Below, in pieces: positions 24,625 to 35,900 of a stretch of 64,000 nucleotides of DNA. Location of the stretch: contig JAIVEN010000014.1 of the NCBI GenBank assembly GCA_026686845.1, forward strand, positions 15,238,001 through 15,302,000, in the 5' to 3' direction. The notes below the pieces were generated by a model. The model was not told where the DNA came from, searched no databases, and worked only from the letters and a program-made list of their open reading frames with translations. How positions within the stretch are numbered: the first letter of the stretch is position 1; each line of letters opens with the position of its first letter. The DNA is from Adenanthera pavonina (taxonomy: Eukaryota; Streptophyta; Magnoliopsida; Fabales; Fabaceae). The position numbers were made by a program, and so were the translations under genes.

Positions 24625-24915
24625 TTATATGGTCTTAATTTTTCTATCAAAATAGTTTTGGACCTGTGTTTTGAATTGACTAGAAGCAATAAATACCTCT
24701 CCTCTGCGTTTTAATGAATATAACCAAGAACGTCTACTAAAATCATCAATAAATACAATGTAATACTTGTGTCCAGCAATAGAATTAGCTAGTGCTAGTC
24801 CCCAAATACCAGTGTGTATTAATTCTAATGGATGCAAAGCACGAGAAGTCGAAGATTTGAATGGAATCAAATCAGCCTTGCCTAATTGGTAGGCCTCACA
24901 AAACAAATTTTTCAT
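24625..24915 (-). pseudogene. copia integrase remnant
   Basis: An open stretch of 96 codons covers the start of the integrase core: CEAYQLGKADLIPF, LELIHTGIWG (normally ...DVWG) and YYIVFIDDFSR. The Asp usually found in LIHSDVWG is replaced in this copy. The frame breaks on both sides. Confidence 0.85.
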
Positions 24916-25672
24916 TATTTTTTCTGATCGGCACTTTACATTTACAGCAAAACCTTATTGGAAGGGTGTCCTAATTCTTATGCTAGATTTCCTTTTCACT
25001 TAAGAGAAATAAACACCAGTTTCACGATTCAGTAAATTCAGACTCTGTTGACATAATAGACCATCAACCTTGCAGTGTTTAACATCACTTTTGATTGGAT
25101 ACAGACCCTCCTGACCTTGCCTTACAGCAATGTTTGACCCATCATTTTGTCCTTCACCAAGCAACCAAAACAGTCATACTATTATTAGCAACAATTCTTG
25201 AAAGACTAACAAGATTTTTAGTAGCAATAGCAACAAGCAAAACATTTTTCAACTGAAGAACTTTGTTTGTCACGTGTGCATTTGTTCCATAATCCATTTA
25301 CCACATTGGATCATTGACTACACTAGGAGTTGCATAGAAAGCAGAGTATTAAGATGAATCGTTGAAGCTTGACTACTACCCTTTGTTACCGTTTTGAACA
25401 GAGCTGCCATAGTTCTTGTCAAAAAGAAAGGAACAAGTTATGACAATACGTCTTGCTCTGTTATAGACTTATAGGTCTATTGCTTGGTTTATTTCCTCTT
25501 TCTCCATGATTTCTTCCACCTTTAAAAGACCTTTGACCACACCATCCTCCTCTATATTGTTAGGTCCAAAATACAAGTTCCTTTGAATAACCATGTTCAC
25601 ATAAGGCTAGAGGCTCAAATTACTCAACTGATTCAGCTGCTCCAAACAAGTTTCAAAGGTAAGTAATGTTGC

Positions 25673-25930
25673 CTACAAATCGATCCAAGTTAAGTTAATC
25701 TTATTAGCCAGTTGAATGACAATAGCATTATATTCAACATCTAATCCGGCAAGGGTCTGAGTTATCAAGTCGTCAGTCAAAATTGGACTTCTTGCCATCT
25801 CCAGATTGCCTGCAATACTCTTTATCTTATTCAAATATTCTTCCATTTTTATTGTCCCTTTTGCGTGTTCTTTGAAACTCGCTTTTGTAAAGAGTGACTT
25901 TAGATTTGGAAAGTGCTCCAATGAGATCAT
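25673..25930 (-). pseudogene. copia gag remnant
   Basis: An open stretch of 85 codons resembles the UBN2/gag region of plant copia elements: it contains TIKMEEYLNKIKSIAGNL and LTDDLITQTLAGLDVEYNAI. The start of the polyprotein (MELMKFIDG...) can be read near 26401 on the minus strand, but it meets a stop within about 35 codons. Confidence 0.8.
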
Positions 25931-26420
25931 GTGCTACCTTCCAAATGTCTCTAGGACTGATGCATTGACTCATCTAAGTGACAACTTTAGTGGTCATGGA
26001 ATCACGAATCCAACCTATCAATAGTTGGTTTGTGTTGCACCATTAGACATATTTAAAATTTGCTTTGATCATAGTTCCTTCAATGATAAACTCTGACGGC
26101 TTGTCCAAGAGCTCCTTAATATGGTCATGCATATTGTTTCCTTAGATGATCAGCAAAATGAGAGAACACCATAGAAGATAATTATCACACTTGAGCTTGA
26201 TTGAGCGTGTCTGATTAATTGTGATGAACAGAGATGATGTCTTTTGCAAATTCACAATAACATTATTGGGGCTCATAAACTCAATGCCAATCTCTTGGCT
26301 TCGTTACTGGTTAGTGTTGGTTGATTGTTTAGTGTTCTTCATCCGGCTATTTTCCTTATTCAATGGTGGAGTCGTTCCATCAATGAATTTCATTAGCTCC
26401 ATATTGAGTGTCGGTGGGTT

Positions 26421-26433
26421 GGCTCTGATACCA
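26421..26433 (-). other. Primer-binding site (initiator tRNA-Met)
   Basis: On the minus strand it reads TGGTATCAGAGCC, the standard plant copia primer site complementary to the 3' part of initiator tRNA-Met. It is three bases inside the 5' LTR, the usual spacing. Confidence 0.9.
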
Positions 26434-26436
26434 ACT

Positions 26437-26805
26437 TGGGAATTGAGAGTAATAATATAGAGAAACAAAATGTATGGATTTGCACACTATTCATTTCTCA
26501 AGTTAGGGCTTGAATAGAAACCCTTATAGAATACAAATAGGGAGAGAAACCTCTCTTACAAAATGACAAAATGTACAACCACTAAGCCTATGCAGATGTG
26601 GTGCTGCATTGAGCATCACTCGGATAGCAAAGCACACCCACCATACATAAGAGGATAAGAATAATGAAAACCCTAGTTGGAAAGAATGATAGGCCAAGAA
26701 TAAGGTAAGGCCTAAAACAAACAATAAAATACAATATCTTACGTAACAATGGGCTAAAACAATAATGGGTTGAAACACTGTAAGGATAATGGACTTTCCT
26801 TAACA
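26437..26805 (-). repeat. 5' LTR of the copia element
   Basis: On the minus strand the 369-bp sequence starts TGTTAAGGAAAGTCC and ends CTCAATTCCCA, so it has TG...CA ends. It stops three bases before the primer-binding site. It abuts direct repeat copy B on its outer side. Confidence 0.75.
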
Positions 26806-26814
26806 TATATACCA

Positions 26815-27305
26815 TATACATTCATCAGGCTAATGAAATAGATTCAAAGCCAAAACTAGAGATCAATTTGCTGTATGTTATAAACTGCTTCTACTAACTA
26901 ATATTCATTGGTTCCAATCATTTAATTAAATCATAATTAATTTAAAGCTCATTTCCCATCTCAAAGGGATTAGTTGTTAGTTGGAATATTCTTGATACAA
27001 AAAAAAAATTGTTGGTGATAAAGATTGTCCAGTGGCCAGTATAATTTAATGAGAGACAAAGGAACTAAAGAGTCCGTCTATCCATAAAATGAAGTTTCTA
27101 TATTATGTCACATGTTTGGGAGCAATGAATAAAACATTCTCTCTCTCTCTCTCTCTCTCTTTTTTCTCTACAAATACATTCATTTTTAACCTAACTCCAA
27201 ATTATGTGCAAAATCCAAATTTAGTGACAAAAAAAGACACCAAAAATCAATGATGGCCTAATGGCCGCCATGCCTAGTGAAAGTTGAACAAGGGGACCCT
27301 AATTT
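26815..27305 (+). repeat. Direct repeat copy B
   Basis: Second copy of the sequence at 20130-21115, in the same orientation. It lacks the Stowaway-like element of copy A and has gained a (CT)n tract at about 27138-27161. Its left edge lies within about 10 bases of the copia 5' LTR. Confidence 0.7.
27138..27161. repeat. (CT)n microsatellite
   Basis: An uninterrupted CT/TC run inside direct repeat copy B, not found in copy A. Confidence 0.9.
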
Positions 27306-28200
27306 ATGAGTTTTACTTGATAAGTAAACATATACTTCACTTGAGAGAAAGAAACAATGAAATTCATCTAAAAAAAGAAGAAGAAGAAGAAGAAGAAAGA
27401 AAAAAAGGAAGGAAGAAACATTGAAGAAATCCAGGTCAAGGCAATTTTTTTTATAACAATTATTACCAAAAAAATCATGAGTTAAATACTGCAATATAAA
27501 AAGTTGCATTTCACCAAGGACAACTCAATTTTCCTTAAACAAGTTATTATGTTCAAATTATATGAATAAAAGAAATCATGTTTTGAGCTCAAATAATGCC
27601 TGAATGTGCAGTAATTAGAATAACATCATATACCCAACAGTTGCTAGAATTTGCATTTTTCTATATTCACATATATTTGAAAATGTAATGTTCTTGTGAA
27701 ATAACTGAAAAAAATATATTAAAATACTCATTTTTTAATCAAAATTGATATTTATACCATCAATCAATAAGATGAAGATTCTCTTAGAAAAAAACCATGT
27801 GTGAGGGTTGTATGGGATACATAGTAAAACACACACAAAAAGTCAAAAATAAAAATTAAAAAAAATGATAAAAACAAAATAATATGTGACAAATTGATTT
27901 GGTATTTTTCTGTAATTTTCTTTTCATTGATTTTTGGTGTTCTCTACCAAACACCAAATATAAGTAAACCATTAGAATAAAAAAAAATAAGTAAACCAAA
28001 TCCTTCAGTATTTGTTTTTTTGGGAGGTTTTTGCTCGTTCTGCAGCCATTCAACTTCCCCGCCTTCCGAGCCAATAAAAAGGAAAAAACGTCAAAATTTA
28101 AAACATACTATACGCAGGGTCCCGGCCAGGCCTTTCTATTTATAGCCTTGAATTGAGACTGATTTCCCTCCAGAGTCCCAACAAAGGATCAGCACTGTGT
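27306..28200. other. Intergenic and promoter of the small coiled-coil gene
   Basis: No gene seen. An (AAG)n run lies near 27374-27399. A TATA-like TATTTATAG sits at about 28137-28145, roughly 80 bases before the ATG at 28221. Confidence 0.5.
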
Positions 28201-28220
28201 ATGGTTGAACGGGGATATCC

Positions 28221-29562
28221 ATGGAGGCCTCAGCACCGATTCCTGAACCCGAAAATCAGCTTTCCGCTTTAGTTAATAGTGAGTCCTTCTTCCCTATTCT
28301 TTTCAATCCGATTATTATTGCAACTGCTGCTTCTGCCATCGATTCCAGTCTTCTTTTTTCCAATCGGATCTTGCTCTTGAATTCAATCGGCTCAATAATT
28401 TCTCGATTCTCCCAACATAACCCTGTGTTTTGAGAAGTATTTCATCTGTTTTGTCGAGAATGTCACATAGTTTAGAAATAAAAGAATATATTGTACATAA
28501 TTTACTTATTCGCCTGCTTTTAGTTGATTCCGAGTTCTGAATCTGAAAATCAGATGCATTATTTCATCTTCTTAGTTATAATGGACTGATCTTCGAGTGA
28601 TCGAATCGAAGCGTTGCATAATTTGCTTATCCGCTTGCTTTACTCTCTCTGCCAATCCGTGCAGGCATACCAAATGAAATCCAAGTCATGGTGGAGAACT
28701 TGCTTAAGATGATCAAGTGAGTTGTGCTGAATACCTGTCATCGTTAATTTTAGGATAGTCGTTTGTTAATTTGAAATCAAAATCATCATCATTATCAACC
28801 GGTCCAACAATGATGTTTGCAATTTATTTGTTTTTTAACGTTTTGTTATCCATCATTCATGCTTCAAATTTGGAGGACTAAATTTGCTAGCATGTACTCC
28901 CACCCTTCCTTAATATAAGGGACAAGAGGTAAAATTACATAGATCAAGAAAAATAATAAATTTGTCAGGAATATAAAATAGTTTAAAAAAATATCTTTAT
29001 TTAATGTTAATAACTTTTTCATCATGCAATTAATACAAATGAATTATATTAAAAACATACTATCTTAATTAGAAATATTTTGAAAAAAAATCATTAAATA
29101 CACCAGATAAATCCCTTGTATCCTTTATATTTTAAAATACAAAAATTCTTCTAATTATTCCTTATAGTAAGGAATGGAGAGAGTATTTTTTTTTCCCCTC
29201 AATTATTGCATATCTCAGCTTGGAGGTCTGCTTTAGCATTCTCTTGGTACTATTATCAATACCTATGATATTTTTTTAACACGTGGAGCTGTCCTTTTGG
29301 ATTGGTTAATACATTCTAAGTCATCACTTGTGGTCATTTTGTACTTTTAATTTTCACTCTCTGATAACCATATACCCTGAGTATTTTTCCGTCGATAATC
29401 ATCTACTGCAGTGAAATTAAAGAAAATTCTGATGTGATAGAGGAAGAAGTAGAAAAATCCAAAGAATCTGCCCTTCAGAGGAAGAAAACCTTAGATGAGG
29501 AGAAGGAGCAATTTCAGAAAGCTGCTTATACTGTCCTGGACATGCTCACAAATAATGATTAG
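28221..29562 (+). CDS. Small conserved-looking coiled-coil protein, function unknown
   Basis: Three exons (28221-28278, 28665-28716, 29412-29562) join at GT-AG sites in frame and give 86 residues, from MEASAPIPEPENQLSALVNS to a C-terminus DMLTNND. The centre and C-terminal half (about residues 20-75) are rich in Glu and Lys with Leu/Ile/Val at heptad-like spacing (VMVENLLKMINEI, DVIEEEVEKSKESALQRKK), which predicts a coiled coil. There is no signal peptide or membrane segment. A TATA-like site lies about 80 bases upstream. Intron 2 contains a MITE. I do not recognise the family; a subunit of a larger complex is possible but is only a guess. Three frame-consistent junctions make it unlikely to be chance. 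Confidence 0.75.
28894..29187. mobile_element. Stowaway-like MITE inside intron 2 of the small coiled-coil gene
   Basis: The left end ACTCCCACCCTTCCTTAATA (then TAAGGGACAAG) is mirrored by the right end, which read on the other strand gives ACTCTCTCCATTCCTTACTA. About 295 bp. It lies wholly within the intron 28717-29411. Confidence 0.65.
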
Positions 29563-30898
29563 GAGGCTATAAGACATTCAATACCTCAATTTTGAAACAA
29601 AAATTTATGTCTTTAACTTTTGCGTATAGTTTGCCTTATAGTATATGCAGGGCTGCAGGCTGCCATTTGTCTTGTAGATTGTCGAAGAAAGAAGGTTTGG
29701 AATTGTCACTTATTAAAATAGCAACACATTACCCGGACGGGCCTTTGGTCAATGCTATTTGATCTTTAAAAGATATATAACTCATCCTTCTCTCTAAAGG
29801 TGCCTAATTTTATACTTCAGATTCTGAGAGAGGTGAGACTTGGCTTGACATTAAATCATCTCCGATTTAGTCGGCCATATATAAAAATATACTAATTTAA
29901 TTCCTGAAAATCTCTGAAAAAATTTGGCAAACAAGGATTAAACACAAAAGTTGAAGAATACAACCTTGTCAACCTTTCCGCATCATGATAGTCTGGTCAT
30001 GTAGAGTCAATTTTAGTGATATGTATGTGTGTGTCCCCGCACACAACCTTTTGTAAAGTTACAAGCTCACAATTGAGCTGTTTTTGTTCATGACTGATAT
30101 ATGGTTAGCTTGCTGCAAACCGAAAATATAGCTTTCATACATTTCTCAGAATTGCTTTCGTGCCTCCCCACTGAATGACATTAAAACAAATATAGGTCAT
30201 TATTATAAATGTTAATGTTTTTATTTCCTGCCACTGTCAATGAATTGTGGGGTATGGTAGTACATAAAAATAATATAGTGTTGGGCCAGTCCAATTCTTG
30301 GTTCGGTATTAGCCCGAAGAACATCAGACTGAGCATCGGGTATGGGTTAAACCCGATCCGGGCCGGCCCATGTTCACCCCTAGTTATAGGAATGACCATT
30401 ATAGAAGAGACTTTGAACCACTTGATAAGATCATTTTACCCTTGGGAAAAATATGCAGAATAACTCTGCCTACTCCTAAGCCATTGTTTAATCATTCTAT
30501 AAATAATCAATACACACGGAGTACACTTTACTTTAAATTTTATGTGAAGTGCAAGAATCGTAATCTAATTTATTTTATTTTTATATATGAAAGTATCTTC
30601 CTTATTTTGTCAAATCTTTTTCGTTTTTTTCCAACCAAACAAAAAATGCAAAAGTGCATTTTTATTTATAACGTGCACTAAACATTAATGATTACATTTC
30701 ATTCCCATTCTCTTTATTCTCTGTGTGTTTTTTTTTTTGACTAAAAATATCTCAAGGTAGCAAGAATTTCTTTTGGGATATGAAGGGTAAAATATAAATC
30801 CCCTTTTAATAAAATTTATTTTATATACAAATGTTAAGAATTTATACTGCTTACTTAGAGGACGAAAGCATGCTAATATATTACTTCATTCTGTGTAC
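29563..30898. other. 3' flank and intergenic sequence
   Basis: No further gene seen. Near 30330-30395 a short GC-rich patch reads GGGTTAAACCCGATCCGGGC and ends GTTCACCCCTAG. That end type is common in hAT-like non-autonomous elements of plants, but the other end was not found. Confidence 0.45.
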
Positions 30899-31080
30899 TT
30901 AAATTGGCGGCATAAATCTAGGTTTTTTTATTTTCCCACTAATGAACCTGTTGGCAAGCTTTGCAGAATGGCCAAATTTGCCTGCATTCGAAGACTGAGG
31001 AGATGGTCGGTCATAGTTGTTCACGATCTTAGCTCCTGGTTTGCGAATTCTAAGCTGCCCTGCCCGATCAAAAATATATC
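30899..31080 (-). pseudogene. Orphan terminal exon, unknown protein
   Basis: On the minus strand a strong acceptor (CTACTTTTCTTTTTAG) is followed by 182 bases open in one frame to a TAA. The frame encodes about 60 residues with a normal, basic, Pro/Ser-containing composition (AGQLRIRKPGAKIVNNYD, SSNAGKFGHSAKLANRF, KKPRFMPPI end). Base composition is clearly less AT-rich than the flanks. No upstream exon could be found on this strand up to about 32.2 kb. It looks like the last exon of a gene, either captured or left behind. I cannot name the protein. Confidence 0.45.
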
Positions 31081-32187
31081 CTAAAAAGAAAAGTAGAGGT
31101 ACAATAGGTCTTTTTAAAAATATATACATAATGAAAATTTTAAAATGCTTCAAACCAGTTACTCATAAATTTACACGCGAAAGTGACTTGACCCAACAAA
31201 AAAAAAGGAAAATTTTCATTATCATGAATTGGTATTAATTTCTGTTTTTTTTTCACATTATTTTTATTTATCATGCTAAAGTTTTGGAGTTTGAATGCTA
31301 TGCTTTTTAAAGATAGCAACAGTAAGTTTCTTAAAGGATTTTGCAAATATATCAAATATCAGTTGTGTTAATCGATTTCATTCAATAATATATTACACAA
31401 ACTAAATTTAATAAAAGATAGCATAGATAATGACATACTTTACATGCTAAATCATATATAAGCAATCAAAATCAATATACATGGTAAAACATCTAAGAAG
31501 TTACACTATTATAAATAATATAAATGAGACTTTTTATTGGTTTAAATTGACATTAATGATAGAGGTCCTTTAAATAAATTGTTAGAAATTCAATTCCTAA
31601 TTTTTATATGCGAAGCAAACCTTAATAGAAAAGATCAATCATTTATCTTCTATATTTTAATATTTCATGAGGGCTTATTATCCTTCTAAATTTTCCCAGG
31701 TAGAGTACTGGGGATTGGATTTTAAAACCACCATCGTCTTCATTTTTATTCTATGTAATGATGCTTCTATTTATAGTTGTGATGTTGGTTGACTATGTAC
31801 TGACGTGATTAATATTTCTATGAATGACATAAATTTCTCCATATATTTTAATGGAGTTTAAACATTAAAAAGTAGCAAACAAAAAATATTAAATGAATGA
31901 GTTTATTTGAAAAATTAGAACATTATCTCTCTTGTATGGAAAAAATGTCTATTCACCTGTAATCTATAAGTTATAAAATGAATGCGAATAAATAAAATAC
32001 TCAGTGTTCAATAATAGATTGTTAAAAAAATGAGGTCCTTTAAAAAAATACAATTTACCTGGTTCCATTTATGTAGAAAGTTAAATATTTGTTTGGATAT
32101 CATCCATAAGTAATTATCCATAAGTAATTATGGGGAGAAATAATTACTTATGGAAAGAGACTGCCAATCACATCTTGCTTTTTAATA
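31081..32187. other. AT-rich intergenic
   Basis: No gene seen. Near 32103-32150 the phrase CCATAAGTAATTAT occurs twice in tandem and once inverted, forming a short perfect hairpin. It occurs again at about 32461. Confidence 0.5.
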
Positions 32188-32807
32188 AGGGTGTTTTTGG
32201 ACTGGTTTATGTATAAGTGATTATGAAAATAAGTATTTATTCATAATAAATTATGAGAATAAATGATTATATTAAAAGTGATTTATATTTATATATTTTT
32301 ATTTCATAAGTGATTTTGAAAAAAGAAACGTGTTTGAATTTTAGTAGTTTAAGCAATTATTGAGTAAACAATGAGAAGAAAAAGTAAAATAAGTAATTAT
32401 GGTAGAATAAGTAATTATCATAAACAGTTTTTACTAGCTTATCAATATAATCTTAACAAATCCATAAGTAATTATACAATTTATATGTGTGTTTGGATGG
32501 TTTTCCTCATAATCAATTCAGAATCAATGATACTCTCTCATAATTAAAAGCACTTATGCCTTAAATAAGTAGTACAAAAGAAATTAATTTTTTTATACTT
32601 ATTATAAACTCTTATTTTTCTATAATTATTTATTTCATTTTTTCTTTTTATTGTTTACTTAATAATCACTTAAATTATCAAAATTTAAATATATTTTTTT
32701 AAATCACTTATAAAATAAAAATATTTAAACACAAATCATTTTTAATATAATTATTTATTCTTATAATTTATTATAAATAATGAATTATCCATTATGTAAA
32801 CACACCT
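32188..32807. mobile_element. Foldback element with long inverted arms
   Basis: The left arm (about 32188-32400) and the right arm (about 32622-32807, read on the other strand) run in parallel through AGG-GTGTTT, AATAAATTAT(G/A)AGAATAAA, ATTATATTAAAA(G/A)TGATTT, TTTTATTT(C/T)ATAAGTGATTT, TAGTTTAAG and GAGTAAACAATGAGAAG-like blocks. The arms are about 190-210 bases with moderate divergence, around a loop of about 220 bases. There is no coding frame. The RNA of either strand could fold into a long hairpin. It ends about 40 bases before the E2F-like site of the next gene. Confidence 0.75.
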
Positions 32808-32845
32808 CGAAATAAAATTGAAAAAACGAAAAAAAACAGGATTTA

Positions 32846-32853
32846 GGCGGGAA
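32846..32853. promoter_or_regulatory. E2F-like site in the DDT gene promoter
   Basis: GGCGGGAA, whose complement TTCCCGCC fits the E2F core TTSSCSS. It lies about 140 bases before the ATG at 32987. E2F sites mark S-phase genes in plants; binding here is inferred. Confidence 0.5.
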
Positions 32854-32986
32854 GGCGCTGCACATTCTGAATATTACCCCCATTGAAACCTTCAATTCCC
32901 CACTCCGCGTTTGATTTCTCTCACTAGACCCTACGTTTGTTCTCTGCGAAACTGCAGTAACCGTGAGTGTGGCCGCGGGTCAGGTA

Positions 32987-35900
32987 ATGGGGAACGTGGA
33001 TGGCGGTAGCGGCGAGGAGCTAAATGTGCTTGTGGAAGAAAATCCTCTCCAAGCGGAGGTTTTGAAGCTCCGCAGACGATGGGAACTAGCTTCTGTTCTG
33101 AATTTCCTCGACGTAAGATTCCATGGCATTTATTGAATTTTCGGGCTTAAAATCTTTTTTTCTTTTCCTTTTTCCCGCTGTGGGTATTTTTAAATGGTTG
33201 ACGTTGTTTTTTTTATTATTGTTTATGAATAACTCGTGTGTATGATTTTTCTTGGACGCAAGACTTCAAGGCACTAGTTGAATTTTACGGTGAAAAATCT
33301 GTTTTTTTTTTGGGCTATGGGCAGTCGTAAATGGTTGACATTGTTTTCTGTTGAGGTTACGCATTAGTGCATGGTTTTGTAAAATGGAGATATTTTAATG
33401 AAAGTAGTATAGCAAAACGATCATTGTATAGCATCTTCAGTGATAAATGCTTCAAAGTAGGCGATGTAAATCCACTTATATCATAATTACCTGATTCAGG
33501 TGTTTGGGCCGTTAATTGGTAAGGATTCGAGATTGTCGGCTGAAGAAATAGAGATGGGGCTCATAAAGCCTGATGCCTCACTAGCTCGGCTTCATGTTAT
33601 ACTTTTAAAGGTAGCTGATACTCACAAATTATGCAAATGCGTACGTGCTATTCCTTTGCTGTTTGCAGTTACCATTAGTTATTTTGCGGGCATTAATATT
33701 TTAAAGCCACTCAAGCGAGACAAGCGGATGTCTCAAGATGATTGGTTGTCTGAACTTATATGTCTAAGCAATTGCAAAATTTGTTGTGGACCTTCTAAAT
33801 GTGGTTTGTGAATGCAAGTGATTTGGGGAAAGAAGCATTTTTGTGTCTCTAGCTTGAAATAACAAGCTAGAAAGACACAAGCTAAATGCATTCAGTGAAG
33901 CGGTCATATATACCAATGCAGTAAACTGGCTTAACTACGAAAAATAAACCATTCAGTCTCCCCTTTCACATGGTTATAATTATTTTGATAGCTTCCTAAT
34001 CCCAATTTGGGTCTACCTTATTTCCTATATGAATTCCAGTTTCATCTGTAATTTTTCTAGGGAATGCCACCTGTCAGTAAGAAACTGGATGAATCTGATG
34101 CATGGGTGACTGAACTGTGTAAGAAACTGACTATTTGGTGGCCATGGGTGAGTCATAAGAAGCTTGATTGCCTTTGAGTTTGACTTATTCCTTCCTATTG
34201 CTGACAGGAGTTACATATTGCAATGACTCTTTGATGCAGGTTGTCGAGGGGGAGATTCCCCTTGTGCCGTCCAAAGGGTACTACTAGTAATGCACCAAAA
34301 ATGTTAGGTAGACCATAACTTTGATGGCATAAAAATTACTGACTGTTATTTTTTCTTGTGCAGAGAGGAGATATCCAAGTACAAAGAACTTGATCCATCG
34401 GATCGATTATTGCTCTTAAAAGCACTATGTGAAGTCAGAGCTGATGTATATTAGTTATCACTGGTCTCCTGGGATTTTGTATTTTTATAATATATATTAA
34501 TGATATTTCTGCATTCTCCTGACAAGATAGTCCTCCTGATTTCAACTTGTTATATAAATTTTCGTTGTGCTTGTTTTTGTTCAGCAACACGATGCAGTGT
34601 CATTCATAAAAGATGCTTTGAAAGAAGGAACTGAAATATCTTCTTTTCGCAAAGAAGCATTTGGGGGAGATGGAAAGGAGACTTTCTATTGGTAATTATT
34701 CTTAAAATATTCCAAGATTTGTATGCTCTGTTAAATCTTAGTGCTGATTGTTGATTGATCTGTCTATTCCTATTGGAGGTATGATGCAAGTACGAAAGGC
34801 CACAGACTGTACAAGGAAATAATCACATTGAACTCAAATACAGAGGTTGCTGGCACCGAATTCATTCCACTTCCGACCATCAGTTGTCAATGGGAAACGC
34901 TAGCTTCTAATCTTGAAGAATTTTCTAAAGTAGCGGTAAGATCATATTTTCTGCTTTTCCTTTATTGGAAACTTCAATTTACTTTGTTGACTATAATGGC
35001 AGGAAGAATTCTCATCTAGCAATGTTGCGGCCGAAGTTGCTATTGGCAAGAAAATTCAAAGAGATGCTATACCTACTCTTGAAAAGCTTCACATGGTAAA
35101 TGGGAGTCCTTTTTATGGTAGTTGGATTATTATTCACTTTTTAGTGGTGAACACTCATCTATGTGTGGCATATTAATATCAAGTAGAACTACTGATCGAT
35201 TCTGCAGAAAAAAGTGAGAGCACTGAAACGGAAACGAAGCAAGGATAAAGACATGCTCTTAAGTAAAACTATCGGTAAGAAGAAAACGATACTTTTACAT
35301 TACATGCACCCTTGGTAGTCTGACAGGTTCTCACAAGTATTGATGTGAAAAATTTCAGTTTTAACTTCATGAATTTAATTCTTTTTGGTTTTGCTTTACA
35401 CTCTGGTTTCCATATTGCTTTTACTGTTAGCGGGTGGGTCTTTGGCTTTAAGTGGGTGAAGATGTTCGTCTGTGAGAGGTCCTTCCTTGATTATTGTAGT
35501 TTCCTTAAGAGGGTGAACTTGAGCCGTTCCCTCACTCTTTGAGCCCCAGCATGCATGATTATTATGTTTCATCACACTGGTCTGCTGCCAACACCAAGTT
35601 TCATGCATATTTACGGAGCTATATACCCAATATCATAGGACTTTCCGTTGCAATGCTATCTAAAAGTGGTTCCCATCATGCTTGCCATTTTTTTTCCTGT
35701 TATAACATTACGCTTTATTTTAGAACTTGAGCCATGGTTATATTTTAATGACACTGGTTATGATGATGATGCTGATTGTGGTCGTTTTGAAGCAGACACA
35801 AACCGTGTAGTTTGTGATCAAGTGGGAGTTCGCCGGAGTAAGAGGCTGGCTGGAGTCCGGAGCCATACTGTTATAGAAAGCAGAGGCCTCACAACAAATC

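Larger units (their letters stand above)
22139..26805 (-). mobile_element. Degenerate Ty1/copia LTR retrotransposon
   Basis: The element lies on the minus strand. Order from high to low coordinate: 5' LTR (26805-26437), primer-binding site (26433-26421), gag, integrase, reverse transcriptase, RNase H, polypurine tract (22170-22156), then a 17-bp stub of 3' LTR (22155-22139). The gag-INT-RT-RH order is diagnostic of copia. The polyprotein is broken by many stops and frameshifts, so the copy is dead. The stub matches the start of the 5' LTR at 14 of 17 positions and lacks its first TG. A matching target-site duplication could not be shown because the 3' LTR is lost. Confidence 0.88.

Noticed and set aside
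32100..32150. Repeated CCATAAGTAATTAT as a CRISPR-like array
   Set aside because: Too few, irregularly spaced copies in a eukaryotic nuclear context; they belong to transposon-derived hairpins.
35345..35723. Open frames in the last intron of the DDT gene
   Set aside because: They lie between a good donor (35275) and a good acceptor (35721-35723) that keep the gene's frame, so they are intronic.
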